Shown here: positions 41,476 to 54,606 of the stretch, one piece after another
How the letters are laid out: each line of letters starts with the position of its first letter
How positions within the stretch are numbered: position 1 is the first letter of the stretch
Assembly (NCBI RefSeq): GCF_051106095.1
Contig: NC_135795.1
Coordinates: 1,467,501 to 1,531,500, forward strand
DNA from: Pogona vitticeps
Lineage: Eukaryota > Chordata > Lepidosauria > Squamata > Agamidae
Direction of reading: 5' to 3'
Length of the DNA: 64,000 nt
The notes under the pieces: generated by a model
The model's database searches: none
What the model saw: only the letters and a program-made list of their open reading frames with translations
Told to the model about the DNA's origin: nothing
Program-made: the position numbers and the translations under genes

Positions 41476-42651
41476 ATAGGAACTCAAGCTATACTGAATG
41501 CTCCAAAACATACACCCTTCGGTCCATTCACCAACGCTGTAGCAAATTAGGAGTCGCCTGCAATGTAGAAATGCCTCTTGGAAGCAAAATGGGCCAGGAG
41601 CAAAGTCCCTGATAATTTTGTTGCCCAAAGCGGGAGATCCACGGCATCAAGGAAAGAGCTCCACCTTGGAGGCCCTAATAAAATGCAGATTCAAATACAA
41701 ATATAGAAAATCACTACCAACACTGTCACAGCCACTGTGTCCTGGCACTGGGTGAGATGGAAGTCCAGGCTTTCAAAACAGATCCTCTGTAACCTGCTGG
41801 GGTTTTGGGTGACCTCATGGCCCCCATACTTTTTTTATTGAGTGATTCCTTTTAAATAAATGATGCCAGAAACCAAAACTAAAGCTTCCTCCTGTTTGGG
41901 GATTATGAATCTCTATAGCAACACAATCTGTCCCTAGCATTTGGGAACCACAGTTTGAGCTGATTTTTCAGTGTTTTTAGTCGGTTGGATTATTTGGGTT
42001 TTGTTTTGTTTTTGGTCAGTTTTGTGAATACACGTCTTTTATTGATTTTAGCCTTAGGCAAGTGTGAGTCATACACAATGTCACTTTAATTTTAAATCCC
42101 TTAGACTGGGTTTTTTAAAAATACAATGAGTTAAAAATAAGTTGTGGCCCAAGCCGGAGAGAAATCTTTACAAAGAATTTGTATTGGGGAGGAGTATTTT
42201 TAAATGAAAGTACTTTGCAGAAGCTGACGTTCTGATCCTTAGTAGGTATCATTTGGGTTGTGTGTGCTGAGCTTCTACGTGAGTGCAGGAAAGGTGGGCC
42301 AGGTGTAGAAAACCTGCTACTTCAGAAATCCAGCTTTTGTTTTCTTGCGTGAAAACTATGTTCGTAGACTTTGTAGTTGCATGTCTGAATGTGTGATCGT
42401 TGCCTGCTGCTTTCTCGCTGTTAAAAGTGTCCAGGGGTCAAGAAGTATGAATGCAACGCTCATGCAAAACTTTCTCTTCCTCATTACGATGCAAGGAGTG
42501 GAGCAGACTTCTGGCTGCATAAGCAGCCCCAGTGCAAATTGTGGAGAGGAGATTCCCCTCCTGGCTCTGCCCTCCCCTGCCTCTGAGGCACGCAAAAGCC
42601 CACTGTGTTGTTATGATTTGACCCTCAAATTTCAGCAGATTGGACACTGCA

Positions 42652-42884
42652 GGTAAAGGTAAAGGTTCCCCTTGACATTGAGTGCAGTCATGTCCGACTC
42701 TCGGGCGCAGTGCTCATCCCTGTTTCCAAGCCATAGAGCCAGCATTTGTTCGTAGACAGTTTCCATGGTCACGTGGCCAGCACGACTAGACACGGAACAC
42801 TGTTACCTTCTCACTGAGGTGGTACCTATTTATCTACTTGCATTTGCATGCTTTCGAACTGCTGGGTTGGCAGGATCAGCAATT
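42652..42884 (-). mobile_element. Sauria-type tRNA SINE, head-truncated
   Basis: It matches the element at 4567-4896 from the AAAGGT tail through 'gttccccttgacatt', 'ccatagagccagcatttg' and 'ctttcgaactgctgggttgg'. It stops before the tRNA-like head. Confidence 0.75.
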
Positions 42885-43234
42885 TCTCACCAAACTAAGA
42901 ATCTCTGGATTCTTTGAAGTAAAACCATGCCCACGATGATGGGGTAGAAGAGAGGTATGTAGATAGAATCCCAGTGCTTAAAGTGAACTCAGAGGTCATC
43001 TAGACCAACCCCATGTCCGTGCATGAAATCCACTGCAGAGTACATAGGTGCGGGGTTAATGCTTTATATGTTGTTTAAAATGTTTCATATGTCATTGAAT
43101 TCTTCTGTGAAGTTCTTTAGGCCTGGAGGTCTATATTGCTACTTCCTGGGGCTTGGTTTGGAGGTCCCATCTCCCTTTCAGCCACTAACTTTCTCCCCTC
43201 CCCATAGGCTCAGCAACGGGTGAAGATGTGAAAG

Positions 43235-46200
43235 ATGGCTGATGGTCCTCCACCGACCGCAGGCCCTTCTGCCACAGAGTCTTCTCCTCAGCACGGAAAT
43301 GCAGCGTCTCCCAAATTAGCCAGTTTCCTAGATGGTTCCGGAAAAGAAGAGGACTGGATGGGTGGCCATGGGAGTGAACTGATCTTTCCCTTAGATGTGG
43401 AGGAAGAGGTTGAGGCTGAGTCGCCCGGCGACTTTCCTGGGTGCAAGGAGAGTAAGAAAGGGCAGGTCCACCCAGAGGAGTCCGCCTCGCTGGCGGCTTC
43501 CCCAGCCACGTCTCCTCCTGAGCCGGCTTCTCTCCCCGTTTTTAATTCACGTAGTTTCCCTCCTCAGAGGTCTGCCGTCCTTATCAACCCTCAGGGCCCC
43601 AAACCGTTCATCAACTTGGTGAAGTCGGTCTCCACCGAGATCGAATCGCGCGAGGGCTCCCCTCTCAAGCCTCAACCCTTGTTGAGTTTAGTCAAGTCCA
43701 TCTCCACGGAGATCTCCCGCCTGGAGCCCGAGGTGACGCCATCCAAGTCGGATTCCAAGCTCAACGTCCACCTCTGGCGGCAGATCACCCAGCCCAAGGG
43801 CAAGAATGGGGACTCCCGGACGGCCCCGTCCTCGCCGAACACCTCCCCGTCCGAAAGCAAAGGCAGCTTCTTCAAGGCCCAGGAAGCCAAGTTCGAGGAC
43901 ACCAAGCGGCGGTTCTCGGAGGCCATGCAGGAGCCCCTCCAGAGGCTCAGCAAAATCATGGGGGACGAGAACAACGTGTCGCCGAAACATAAGCCGTCGC
44001 CTTGCGGCAGCCATCCCCAGGACTCCCCTTCCGGCCACGGAAAGGGGTCCACCCTCTCGGAGACCAAAGCGGAAGGCCTCGGCCCCGATAGGGACCAACT
44101 CGGGACCCTTTCCAGCCAGTCGTCCAGAAAAGGTCCAATGGAGAATTCCCCCCTCGCGGAGCCAAAATGGGAACCTTCTCTAAACTGCCGTTACGAAATC
44201 TGCTCCTACGGAGACATCATCCAGGTGGTGGAGGTGGCCCAGGACGGCGTCCCGGAGGACGGGAGGACGCTTCGGCCTCTCGGCGCCCTCCAACCGGCCG
44301 AGCCTTGCAGTGCGGTGCCCTGCCGAGCCCTCGCCTGCATCGCCATCTTGGCCTACAATTATTTTGTCCTCCCGTTGCCCCCCTACATCTCGGGGCTCTG
44401 CCTTGGCGTGGTGTGTGGCTTCCTTTTGGGCTTCCTGATCATCCTGTTGCTGGTGCCAACGCGACCCCGGTCTCCACGCCAAAGGCCGCCTCCTCGGGAT
44501 CCGTGGTCCTCCGCGGCGCTGGGTCAGCAGCCCCGAGAACCCAGCCTGCTTCAGGTAAGAGGCCGGTTCCAATCCCCACCGCCAGTAAAGGACCGTCTTC
44601 TAAACGGTCCCCGATTCCACCGTACCGCTGGCCTTTCCGCACTAAGCCGAGACGTTTCTTAGCAGGGCTGGATGAACGAAATGTATTTTTACGACCCGGA
44701 AACCTACCACCCGTCTCTGAGCCATTCGGTCTTCGTCGCTCTGGAAGACGCCAGCCTGAAGCTTTCCTACCCGAAGAGCAACATTCCCCGGCGGGCCACG
44801 TTTGAGGAAGTGATTGTCGACGTGGCGTTTGTGAGCCACCGACACTATGAGCTGAAGGGGGCAAAGGTAAGTCTTGGATAGGTGAGCAGCATCCTTCCTC
44901 TTGAGATGGAGGACAAGCGGATGATTGGTCTTTGGGATCTGCTTTGGAAGAATCAGTGACCGAACCACAGAGGTGGGTCATCACATCCACCCCCTTTTTT
45001 TCCAGGTCTTCCTGTTGCCATGTGGGCTGGCCCGGAAAAGGACGTGGAACAAGAAATACCCCATCTGCGTCCGCTTCCCAGACCCCATGGACCCGGACGG
45101 CCAAGGGCACAGCGGGCAGGAAGCGGAGCCTCTCAAAGAGAGGAGGAGCGCCAAGAAAGGACAGAGCGCCAGCCCGGAGACCCCCCTGGTGCGCCCAACG
45201 GCCGAGTCCCAAGAGAGAACGCTTTATCTCTTTGGCCGCACCGGGAGGGAAAAAGAGGAGTGGTTCCAGCATCTCGTGAAGGCGTCCCTTGCAGAGGGTG
45301 GACTGCAGCACAACGCCAATCCAGGTGAGCTCCGAGCACGTATGGCCCCCGGTGGAGCACAAGGTTCCAGCTTCTGTCAGACGCTTTTGAACCCAGGCGT
45401 CTTTGAGAAAAGCCAGGGGAAATCCCAGAAGCCCCTAGCCTTTGTGCTGGGGGGGCGCTTTTGATGGATTCTAGTTCTCACCACCGTTTTCCCACCCCAA
45501 GCTCTGTATTAAGCTTAAGCGATGAGAGATGCTCCACAGATTTACCCATTGTGTTCATTTGCTGGCTAGATTGCTCAGCGAGGTAGGTCTCTTTCCCTTC
45601 TGTGTCTCCCAGGAGAAGAGCCAGTCTGGGTGGCCTTGGGCCAGCTGCACATAGCCCCAGGGTGCCCCCAGAAGAAGGGGCTGTTAAACCACTTCTGGGT
45701 ACTCACTAGCCCAACTTTTATGTAAGGCTAAATTAAGCCAAACTGTTAGACTAAACTATTTCTGGTCAGTCTTGTATACCCACTGTAATCAGGGCTTTGA
45801 GCCTGTTGCAGAGTTTTGAATTTCTGGTTAAAGTCCTCTAACTGTGTAGCAGAAGTGCAGGGGATCCACAGAGCAGAATATTTTCCCCCTAGCAGTCCAT
45901 CCCCTTTCATTAACTAGCACTTGCCGTCTCAATAATTCAGTCGGACACATTAGTAAGAGAGAGAACAAAAGGTTTTGTTACCGTGGAACAGATCAGACAG
46001 CAAACTGATGGACGTGGCTGCTTTCAACAACAGACTTCCAAGGACTGCAGAAAGGGAAAGAGCTCTCTGTAGAGAGATGGGGTTCTCTTTGAACTCATAG
46101 ACAGGGAAGGAGCGATTGGTTAGTGCTGGATAGATTGCACTCCAGCCCAAAAGGTCCCTCCTAGTCAAACCTACTAAAAGCAGCCTGCAAGGTTGCAAAA

Positions 46201-49200
46201 ACTCTGAAAGAGCTAGGACACCAAAATGTAGAGGACAGCAAAATAGGTGGCAGGAAAGGCCCCATTGGTATCTGCTGCTATTCAGGCAGATCTAAGCATG
46301 CCTCCCCACCTACTAGTCTGTTGTTGAAAGCAGTCATGTTTGTCAGTTTGCAATCTGATCTTTTCCATTGTAAGTAATGGAACCTTTTATTCTTTCTCTT
46401 ACCTAGCTCTGGAAAGCAGGGTGTAATTATGGAAAGAGACAACGGGTGGTGGGATTAATTTAGGAAAATGCGGGACGGCAACCTTGACCAACTCATCCTT
46501 TCTCACTGCCAGGTTTCAACCAACTCAGCCCTTCAAGCAAGGGGACGTACAGCAACTGCAGCAGCCGGGGGAGCACGGAAGACCTCCCGTCGGCAGTCAA
46601 GCCCAAGGACCTCATCGTGAATGTCCGAGAGGAACTCCTCTTGGGTTATGACAAGTACATGTCTCAACTCGTCCCACCAGCGAACGGATCCAGCCCACTC
46701 GAGAGTCCAAATGCCACAGGCAGCTCGACTCCACAGAAGGTGAGAAAGCGTTCTTCCATCCAGGAAGCCTGGGTTCAATGAGACGTTATGGAAAGGTACT
46801 CAAATTTGGGCTAAATATGCCATCGAGTTTGCGGTGTCCCTGGTGGAGGGCTTTCCCCTGTGGAAAGCTTTCAAAGAATCATTGAATAACTGAGTCGGGA
46901 GGACCCTCGAAGGCCATCAAGTCCAACCCCCTGCTCCAGGCAGGGATCCCGATCAAAGCAGATGTGACAGAGGGTGGTCCAGTTTTCTCTTGAAGGCCTC
47001 CAACGTTGGAGCGCTCACCCACTTCCCGAAGGAATGGGTTCCATGTCGTACTGCTCTAACAGTTAAGAAGTTTTTCCTGATTCAGACCAAGGTTAGATGG
47101 TCAAAGGCAGCACAGAAATGTTAAAGCCATAGCAAAAGAGCATTTATCCAGCAAATTCTCCCCAGTGGATTTTCCTTGGAAATGTTTACATATTATCCCG
47201 GGTTGTTGTCGTTGTCCCAGGTTGCCAAACTGGGAGTTAATGATCCCTTTAAAAAGGCCTGAGCAAAGTTTAAAATCTGGGATGATCTCGGAGTTTCTTC
47301 AAAGCCCAGTTTTTGAAACAAACTCTGGGACTCCGGAATGATTCAAACGTGCACCAAGCAGTGCTGTCCATCTGTTTGTTCTGACATTCAGGGATTTGCA
47401 TGAAGCTTTTTGTAGGACTTTAATCTTCTGTCCTTTAAATATGGCCTGAATTGACTTTGCAAGACACTTTTCTTCCAGTGAATTGAACAGGAGCTGGGGA
47501 TAGAGCGGGGGCAGGGGGGGGAGAGAGTCCTATTTTATTCATCCTGAGGCTCGGGGTGAAAGAGAGATGTCGAATGATTCTAAACCAGCCATAATTGCAA
47601 AGCTGAGCCTTTTTCAATGGTGACCTTCCAGATCCTCCGCCTGCCACTGACCCCGTGGCTGGGCGGCCCTGCTCTCCAACTTAACAGCCACTGAGATACA
47701 GGGACTGTTCTCTCAGCTGGAGTTTTTACAATCTCTCATGCTGCTTGTAGATTGAGTGACTGGGAGGGACTTTTCTGGAGACTGTCAATCCATCAGTCAC
47801 TAACCAATCATTCCCCTGCACCTCTGAATTCAAAGAGACCCCGCCTCTCTGCTGAGTGGCTCCTTTCCTTCTCTTCTGTCCGTTGAAGCAGTTTGTTTGT
47901 TTGCTGTTGATCTGTTCACAACTGTGAGTAGTGAAACATGTTTTTTGTTTTGCTTTCTCCTACAGATGTCTCAGAGTGAGTTATTGGGACTTTTAAGTGC
48001 CGGTTCATAAAAAACGGGGTAGACTCTTTGGGGAATGTGAAGCTATTTTTGTCTAGACGTCTCTTTACTTCTACTGCATTGTGCGATTTTACTAGAAATT
48101 CAAAACGTGGCAATGCGCTCTCCATTTTATTCTTTGCAGTTCCCTGGAGAGGCAGACATCACCGGCGAGCCCCACACGGCGTGGGTTAATGCGCTGCTGG
48201 GGCGGATGTTCTGGGACTTCCTAAGGGAAAAATATTGGGTGGACCAAGTTTCAAACAAGATCCAGAAGAAGTTGGGAAGAATCAAGGTGAGGAATAAGCA
48301 CCAGTGCTCTACCTGTATCCTCTGTTAAAAGGTTGATAACACTTCTTAGCAGTTTGAGTCATGTCCTTACTCCATAGGAGTCCAGCAAAGTAAACTTTTA
48401 TTTCCAATGAATCATGACCAGCCAGCAAATTTTGGACTCTTTGTGGCTATTCACTCATTCACTCACTCACGCACTCACTCACGCACTCATGCACGCACTC
48501 ACGCACGCACGCATTCAATTTCTATACCGTCCCATTAGTGCAAGGACTTCATTGAGTATTTTAAGACTGCCTGTTTATTTGTGATTTCTCCCCCCCCCCT
48601 TTTTGGTCCACTCCAGCTCCCCTACTTCATGAACGAGCTCACGCTCACCGAACTGGACATGGGGACGTCCATCCCTCAAATCCTCAGTGCGTCGAGCCCG
48701 ACCGTTGATAAGCGGGGTAAGTCGAGACGGCGTGGGGATGAGTGAGATCACTTAACGTACCTCAGTGGGTGGGCAGGCATGTAGAACATCTACAGAGTGA
48801 GACCCGTCAGCCTTTCTGGCTTAAAGGGACGTGTAAAAGCTTTCAGGAAGGCATCTGATGGGCATCTCTTGTGGTCTGAGATCTTGGAGACACCAGGAAT
48901 CGAACCTGGGACCTTCTGAATGCAAAGTGTGTGGTCTGTCACTAAGCATGGGTCCCTTGCTTCTCTGACCAGGATGGGTGGCCAGAATGGAGCAGGGTAG
49001 ACCCTAGGAGGGCTCTGTGCTCTATGTATAAAGGCAAAGGGCAGAAAACTCATGGAATCTTGGAGCGCGTCGGGTCCGGCCGTTGCTGACCCTCGGTCGC
49101 TAAACCTCCTGTAAAGTAGTTGCATATCTGAGAAATGGTCAGTCGGTAGGATCTCTGGCCAACCGTTCTCCCTGGCATGGCCTCTGGTCCTTGTGGTTCA

Positions 49201-52200
49201 GCCATAGCATCTCACGTTTTCCTCCTCCGCTCTGCAGGGCTTTGGGTGGACCTGGAAGTGACCTACAACGGATCGCTGCAGATGACCCTGGAGACAAAGA
49301 TGAACCTGTACAAGCTGGGCAAAGAAGCCATGGGAGAAGACGGCAGGAAGACAGACAACGGCCAGGATGGGTAAGGTGGCGGAGGTTGCTGCTGCGTTAG
49401 ATAAGTTGGCAACCTTGGCATCTGGAAGAGAAGTGAAATGAATAGGCTTTGCAAATAATGGATCTAATCCCACTTTGTGTTATTTATTTCCCTCGGATTT
49501 AATCTTCCTGGGCACTCCATGTAGATTGGACCCCCACCCCACCCCGTACGTATCTGTCCATGTGCGATGGAGGCAGAGGGTAAACAAGCGATTAGAGCTT
49601 CGTCCCACAAAAAGCTCACCACAGCCTGCGTCCCCTCTCTCCTTCCAAATCCCGTAGTTTAGCAACGAGGAGCCCCTGGCAGCCATTCAAGATGACCATC
49701 TGCATATCGGGTGGGCCTGCAATCCAGGCGGGGGCCGAAGCGGCCGAGCATGAATGCCATGCGCTGGGTACATCAGTAATTTAATTGCAACAGCCCAGGA
49801 ACCCACAATTTTCATTTGCCTCTTGTGGGTGGGGGCAAATCCGATGGGACAGCTCCACGGATTTGTGGAGTTGGTGGTGGGGGCATTAACTGAAGGATTT
49901 ACTGTATCCCTGAAGAGCGCAGCAGAGGTTAAATTCTCGAGATGACAAGGAAGAAGAAGTAAGCATTCACTGGGAGGCTTACTGTTCAGTGATGCAGGCG
50001 ATGTGTTGCCTCCTCTCTCAATCCGAGCAGTTTATAGACCTCGGAAGGATGGAAGGCTGAGTGAACCTCGAGCCGGCTGCCTGGGGCTGAGTTCGGGTCA
50101 TGAGCAGAGGCTCCTATCTATAGTTCATGAGATTTTGGCCACCCTAGATTCCCCCTCACCCCACCGCCGATCTTCCCTGTCTGATTTTGGGGAGGAGGAA
50201 AGGTTGGTTTTTCTAAACCGGAATGATCTGTGCTGACTGAAGTCGGTCTAATGAATGTCATGTTGAGATTCCGTTCCGGGCAAGGGTGCTCTCAACATTT
50301 GCAACGTGGTGTCGTCGGTTTGTGTAGGTCTGCTCTCCAAACCACCCTCCCGCTTCCCCCAAGGGCGCCGTTTCCCTCTCCAGTGGGGTGCTTGAGCAGA
50401 GGAGCTTGCTCGACCCACTGTTCCTCGCGGGAAGGGTGCCCGCTCTGTTTCCTCCCCACCGCCCTGAAATCCTTCCTGATCTCAGGCCGTATGTAGGTCA
50501 CAGTCACTAGGGTGCTTCGCTCTAATCCCTGCATGTGGGGGATTGAAATAAACAACACAGACAGCCTGCGACGTCCCAGGCACTGGCCGTGGGGAGAGCA
50601 TCTTCTCTGGTCTGGAGGTCTGGAGGGGTCATGGGACTTGGGGGACCCCAAACCCCTCTTTCCGCTTCTCCCTCTTTGCAGAGTGAAGGCGCGCTTGGTC
50701 CTACTGGCTGACAGTGATGCCGAGTCGTCCAGCGCTGGCTCCTCCGATGAGGAGGACCTCCCGACCGTGGAGCCCTCCGGGATCCCTGGGGAGAGGAACG
50801 CCACCCCTGGAATCGAAAGGTAAAGCCCACCGAGGGCGCGCCGGAGTGCCCCCTCTTTCCTCATCTCCTTCTTCCCAGCCTCGTTCCTGCCTGGCATCTC
50901 TGAGAACTGTCCTTCTGGGTGGGGGCAGGCAAAAAAAACACCTCTTGAGGATTCCTCAGCCCATCATCCATGGCTTGGAATCTTTGGCAGGAGCCGTGAA
51001 GCATCGGGAAATGGCTCTCCGGGTGTCATTCAGAATCCACTGGATCCCTTTTGCGGTTGAGCCAGAGGCTGGCGGTTAGGGCCCCCTCGGAGAGGCCGGC
51101 CATCCGCTTCTGCACCCAGAGAGATGGGTCAGCCCTCTCCCCCGGGTGATCTCAAGGTTAGGGACAAAAAAGGACGGCGCCCAGAAATGAGACCCTCCCG
51201 GCATTTTTTGCCTTTTATCGATGCATGCTTTATTTTATTGCTTTGATTGGTTTTAACATGGCAGGAAGAATTAATGATGTGTCAATATGGTGTTGACTTT
51301 GTTGCTGCTGTTTGAGTTGTGTCTGTTCTTGGGTTATGTCATCATCAGCTTTTGAGACCCAGGCTTGGGAGGAAAAGGGATGAACGAGTGGGTCTCATGA
51401 ATCGTAGAATCCTGGAGTTGGAAGCGGGGGTCTCTCTAAGGCCATCGGGTCCAACCCCCCCCCCCGCTCAAGGCAGGGATCCCAATCCAAGCAGATCTGT
51501 TGCCCAGCTGCCCCTTGAAGGCCACCAGCGATGGAGCGCTTGCCACCTCCCAAGGTCAAGGGTCCCATCGTTGTACTGCTCTAACAATTAAGAAGTACGA
51601 CCAAGGAACTTACTATTAATAGACTTAAGAGGCTGGCTGAAGGCATGCCTGGGTTAAACTGGGTTCTTTCCTCAAATAAATGGTTATAACTCAGCCCACA
51701 CTTGCCGATTAACCGGTTTGGGGCAGCTGCTTTGGGACTGTGTGATAAACACACCTTGACTTGGGGCAAGTCCCTCCCCCCTGGCTGTGATTTTGTTGAC
51801 CCACGAGGCCCACCGTCTTTGCCCTTCTTAGCCACCTCGGCGGCAACAGCACCAGCCGGAAGATCTTGCGCTTCGTGGACAAGATTGCCAAGTCCAAGTA
51901 CTTCCAGAAGGCCACGGAGAACGAGTTCATCAAGAAGAAGATGGAGGAGGTCTCCAACACCCCTCTGCTGCTGACGGTCGAGGTGCAAGAACTGACGGGC
52001 ACGCTGGCGGTCAACATCCCTCCACCCCCGACGGATCGGATCTGGTAAGAGCCGAGACAGGGAACCGACCTGGCGTGGTTTTATGGAGGGTTTCCCGGTG
52101 GACCGATGGGTGATGGGCCAGGTCAAGACCCAGTAGATCTGGCGTGCGTCCTCTGCAAAAGCTAGCTACATCTTCTTGAGGGAGTTCATTCCAAGACCAC

Positions 52201-53968
52201 TGGCCACGAAGCGGACTTGTTAAGTCAACCCTTCTATAAATCCCATTGATGCTATGGGTCTGTTTTCAGCTGGGATTCAGAACTGGGTTTAGCCCTTTGC
52301 CGTTCACATTATGCTTCATTGCTTAAATCTCCATGACTTCAGTTATATTAGGTCTCTACAATACATTGTAATTATATTCGCCTGGTCTCTCTTTCCTCCC
52401 TCCCTCTGTATGTGTGAATATAATTCCACCGAGCCATTGAGTATATTGCTTTGAGGTTCGCTTGCCGAGAAATGGGTGGAAAATCCTAGCTGGATTCTAG
52501 GCCTCCAAAGTAAACTTCTTCAAGCTGTTTATTGGGGGAGCCTTCTCCATAAATAGTTTTTTTTCTCATGGAGAAAGAAGGAACAGGGCAGAACAGAGCG
52601 GGAGGCCCTGCACCCAAGTTCATCCTTTATCTTGGGGGGGGGGAGTCATCCTTAGGACTGGATTAATTTGGAATGGATTCACGATGGTGGTTCCAGAGGG
52701 GGAAGGAGATCACCCGTCTTCTCTCTGGTCTTTAGGTACAGCTTCCGGGTCCCGCCTCAGCTGGATCTGAAGGTCCGCCCGAAGCTGGGAGAGCGGGAGG
52801 TCACCTTCATCCATGTCACCGAATGGATCGAGAAGAAGCTTCAGCACGAGTTCCAGGTAGCTGTTTGCCGATGGCTGGGTAGGGTGTGTGTGTTATGTGT
52901 TGGGGAAGCACCCGGAAATAGGTCAGCTGAGCACAGAGAGGAGATTTAGCCCAGTTGGTAACACACCCAGGAAATGAGCTGCCCCTTCAGTGGAATGGGA
53001 GCTTCTTGCTTAGACAGCTTTTTAAAGAGAACCAGGCCCAGGAGGGCTCGGTCTGCGGCGGTGAGCAAAGGTCCCGATCAATTTGACGGCACAAAGCCTT
53101 CGGATCCGTCACTCCAGCCTCTGACTCCGACGGGCAGCAATGCAACTGGGCTGCAGGAAAGAACGTGGCTTGGATGCTGGAGACCAAACGTGGGGGAGTC
53201 TGCCTTCCCCCTTGGAAGTCTGGCCCCATAAACTCCAGCCCATCTCTCCACGGAGGGGACAGACAAAGGGCACAGCTAGCCAGCCACTAGAGGAAGAGCT
53301 TGGGCATAATTTTTTGGCTCCTAGTACTTTGGGAGCAATATCGAAAAAAGGTAACACTAGGAAGCTTTGATTAGAACTGAGCGGAAAGCGTGGCCTTGCG
53401 TGTTTGAGAAATCGGACATTAAAGGACTCTTCGGCTTATGTCTTGAAGACATGAGCTGTCCAAGGTGCTGGAGATGTTATGAAGGATGCACATGGTCTTG
53501 CGCCACCCATGTAAACAGCGGACTAAAAACCACAGTGGATTCATCCCCACCAACGTCCACTGGGGTGGGGTGGGCATAGAAGGTGTTCTGAGACCACCCA
53601 TGGAAGGAGATGGGGGGGTCGATAACCAGAGGTAGCAGGTGGCTTTTCCATCTGGGGAGACCCTTCCTCTGCTCCCCCAGCCCCACCAGGCAGCCGTTGC
53701 CAACACCACCACTTGCTCGCTCTCTCTATCCCCAGCTGAGAAAGTCACTTTTACCCGATGAACTTTCTCAAGGGATCTGTGCCGGCCCGTCCTTTGGCAG
53801 GATAGATCTTTTAACGCCGTTTCCCATTCTCTTTCCCAACAGAAAATTTTGGTGATGCCCCATATGGATGACCTCATTCTGCCCCTCATGCACCCCGGTT
53901 GGGAATCTCAGCTGCCGGCCGAGGAACTCCGAAAGGATCCCCCCAGGGAGGAGGTGAAGGCCCCCTGA
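43235..53968 (+). CDS. TEX2-family SMP-domain lipid-transfer protein (probable TEX2 paralogue, 1014 aa)
   Basis: TEX2 proteins are ER membrane proteins whose SMP domain carries lipids at membrane contacts. Coding exons: 43235-44554, 44666-44866, 45006-45324, 46513-46739, 48140-48286, 48617-48716, 49238-49370, 50682-50819, 51832-52044, 52736-52856, 53843-53968. All junctions are AG/GT and in phase. The ATG at 43235 is chosen because the upstream ATG in the exon is followed at once by TGA. Residues 1-360 are a low-complexity tail with the paired LVKSVSTE/LVKSISTE motif, PSKSDSKLNVHL and TKRRFSEAMQEPLQRLSKI. Two membrane segments lie at about 364-382 and 387-407. A PH-like region spans about 441-610. 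The SMP domain starts near 690 (AWVNALLGRMFWDFL...) and is split by a Ser/Asp/Glu loop encoded by exon 8. Human TEX2 (1127 aa) is on chromosome 17, not beside MSRB1/RPL3L, hence the paralogue call. Confidence 0.92.
46866..47092 (-). mobile_element. CR1 LINE 3' end
   Basis: Read on the minus strand, it has 'ggttccatgtcgtactgctc' inverted text, 'aaggcctccaacgttggagc', 'agcagatgtgacagaggg' and 'gatggccttcgagggtcc', ending at an 'attcaatgattc' tract. It lies in intron 4 of the TEX2-family gene. Confidence 0.8.
48448..48515. repeat. (CACT/CACG)n tetranucleotide array
   Basis: Irregular CACT, CACG and CATG units run for about 65 bases in the intron between TEX2-family exons 5 and 6. The CG-containing units are consistent with partial CpG decay. 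Confidence 0.85.
48820..48945 (-). repeat. MIR/core-SINE-like tRNA-derived fragment
   Basis: On the minus strand it reads 'ctttgcattcagaaggtccc' then 'aggttcgattcctggtg', the tRNA-like B-box segment common to MIR-related amniote SINEs. It lies in intron 6 of the TEX2-family gene. It is not a tRNA gene, because no cloverleaf closes. Confidence 0.55.
51395..51600 (-). mobile_element. CR1 LINE 3' end
   Basis: On the minus strand it shows the usual CR1 order, with 'ggagcgcttgccacctccc', 'agcagatctgttgcccag', 'ggccatcgggtccaacccc' and an 'atcgtagaatcctggagttg' end, all as seen from the plus strand. It lies in intron 8 of the TEX2-family gene. Confidence 0.85.
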
Positions 53969-54600
53969 GGAGGCGTCCGCTGGCGGTCTTTTCGGCCCCA
54001 AAGGTGTCCGGTGCGTTTCGCCAACGTCGCCGGTGCCCGCAAAGAACCGAACCGTCACCTTCAAGCCATACTGCTGAGCGTCGTCCTCTCGGCTCAACGC
54101 CTCGGCGTGTTCACAGCCTCGACAAGTGAACGTTCTGCTGATCTCTGATGGCCGAGAGGCGCCGTTCCAGGTGGGCGAGGGCTCCGGCCTTGTCTCCAGC
54201 CGGCCCTTGGGTCATTCCAGCTCAAACGAGAAGTTGTTTTGTGCAAGACCTGGGTTGCCTTTACCAAGAGGAACATAAGCAGGAGAGATTCAGCAGCCAC
54301 CGAGTCTCTGACGTTTCTCTCTAGGTTCTGTCTTTGCAAATAACATCCATATTAAACAGATCTCATTGAAATGCCATAAAACTGAAGAGATTCTCACTGG
54401 AGGCATGAAATCTTTCCTAGCTCTTTTTCTAGCTTGAGTAAAATGCTGTTACTTCCACCCAGCGTCGTTTCTGGGCCACAGGGACTAGTAACTTGGCCCC
54501 TAATCTTCAAGCGGTTCCTACTCTTTCCTCTCCTTTCCTGCTCTACGCTCTAAAGTCAGAGGGTTAACAAGAGGAATTATGTCTTCTGTGAGAAACATGC

Positions 54601-54606
54601 AATAAA
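54601..54606 (+). terminator. Poly(A) signal AATAAA, TEX2-family gene
   Basis: The first canonical AATAAA after the stop lies 633 bases downstream. A variant ATTAAA near 54350 and a second AATAAA near 55552 are alternatives, so transcript ends may vary. Confidence 0.55.

Larger units (their letters stand above)
34200..43200. other. Intergenic stretch between MSRB1 and the TEX2-family gene
   Basis: No coding exon can be supported. The TEX2-family gene must have at least one 5' untranslated exon here, because its first coding exon is preceded by an acceptor; I cannot place it. The stretch holds GC-rich DNA at 34.5-35.6 kb, a GT/GA array near 36.11-36.15 kb, a CpG-containing unique block at 36.84-37.15 kb, AT-rich unique DNA at 37.85-38.10 kb, the AATC/AACC array, a CR1 end and a Sauria SINE. 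Confidence 0.55.

Noticed and set aside
44167-44805. 212-codon plus-strand frame and the 307-codon minus frame at 44439-45362
   Set aside because: Both are shadows of TEX2-family exons 1-3; the spliced frame with membrane segments and PH-like region is the real one.
48820-48945. tRNA gene on the minus strand
   Set aside because: Only B-box-like text is present; no acceptor stem or anticodon arm pairs, and the sequence matches a core-SINE pattern.
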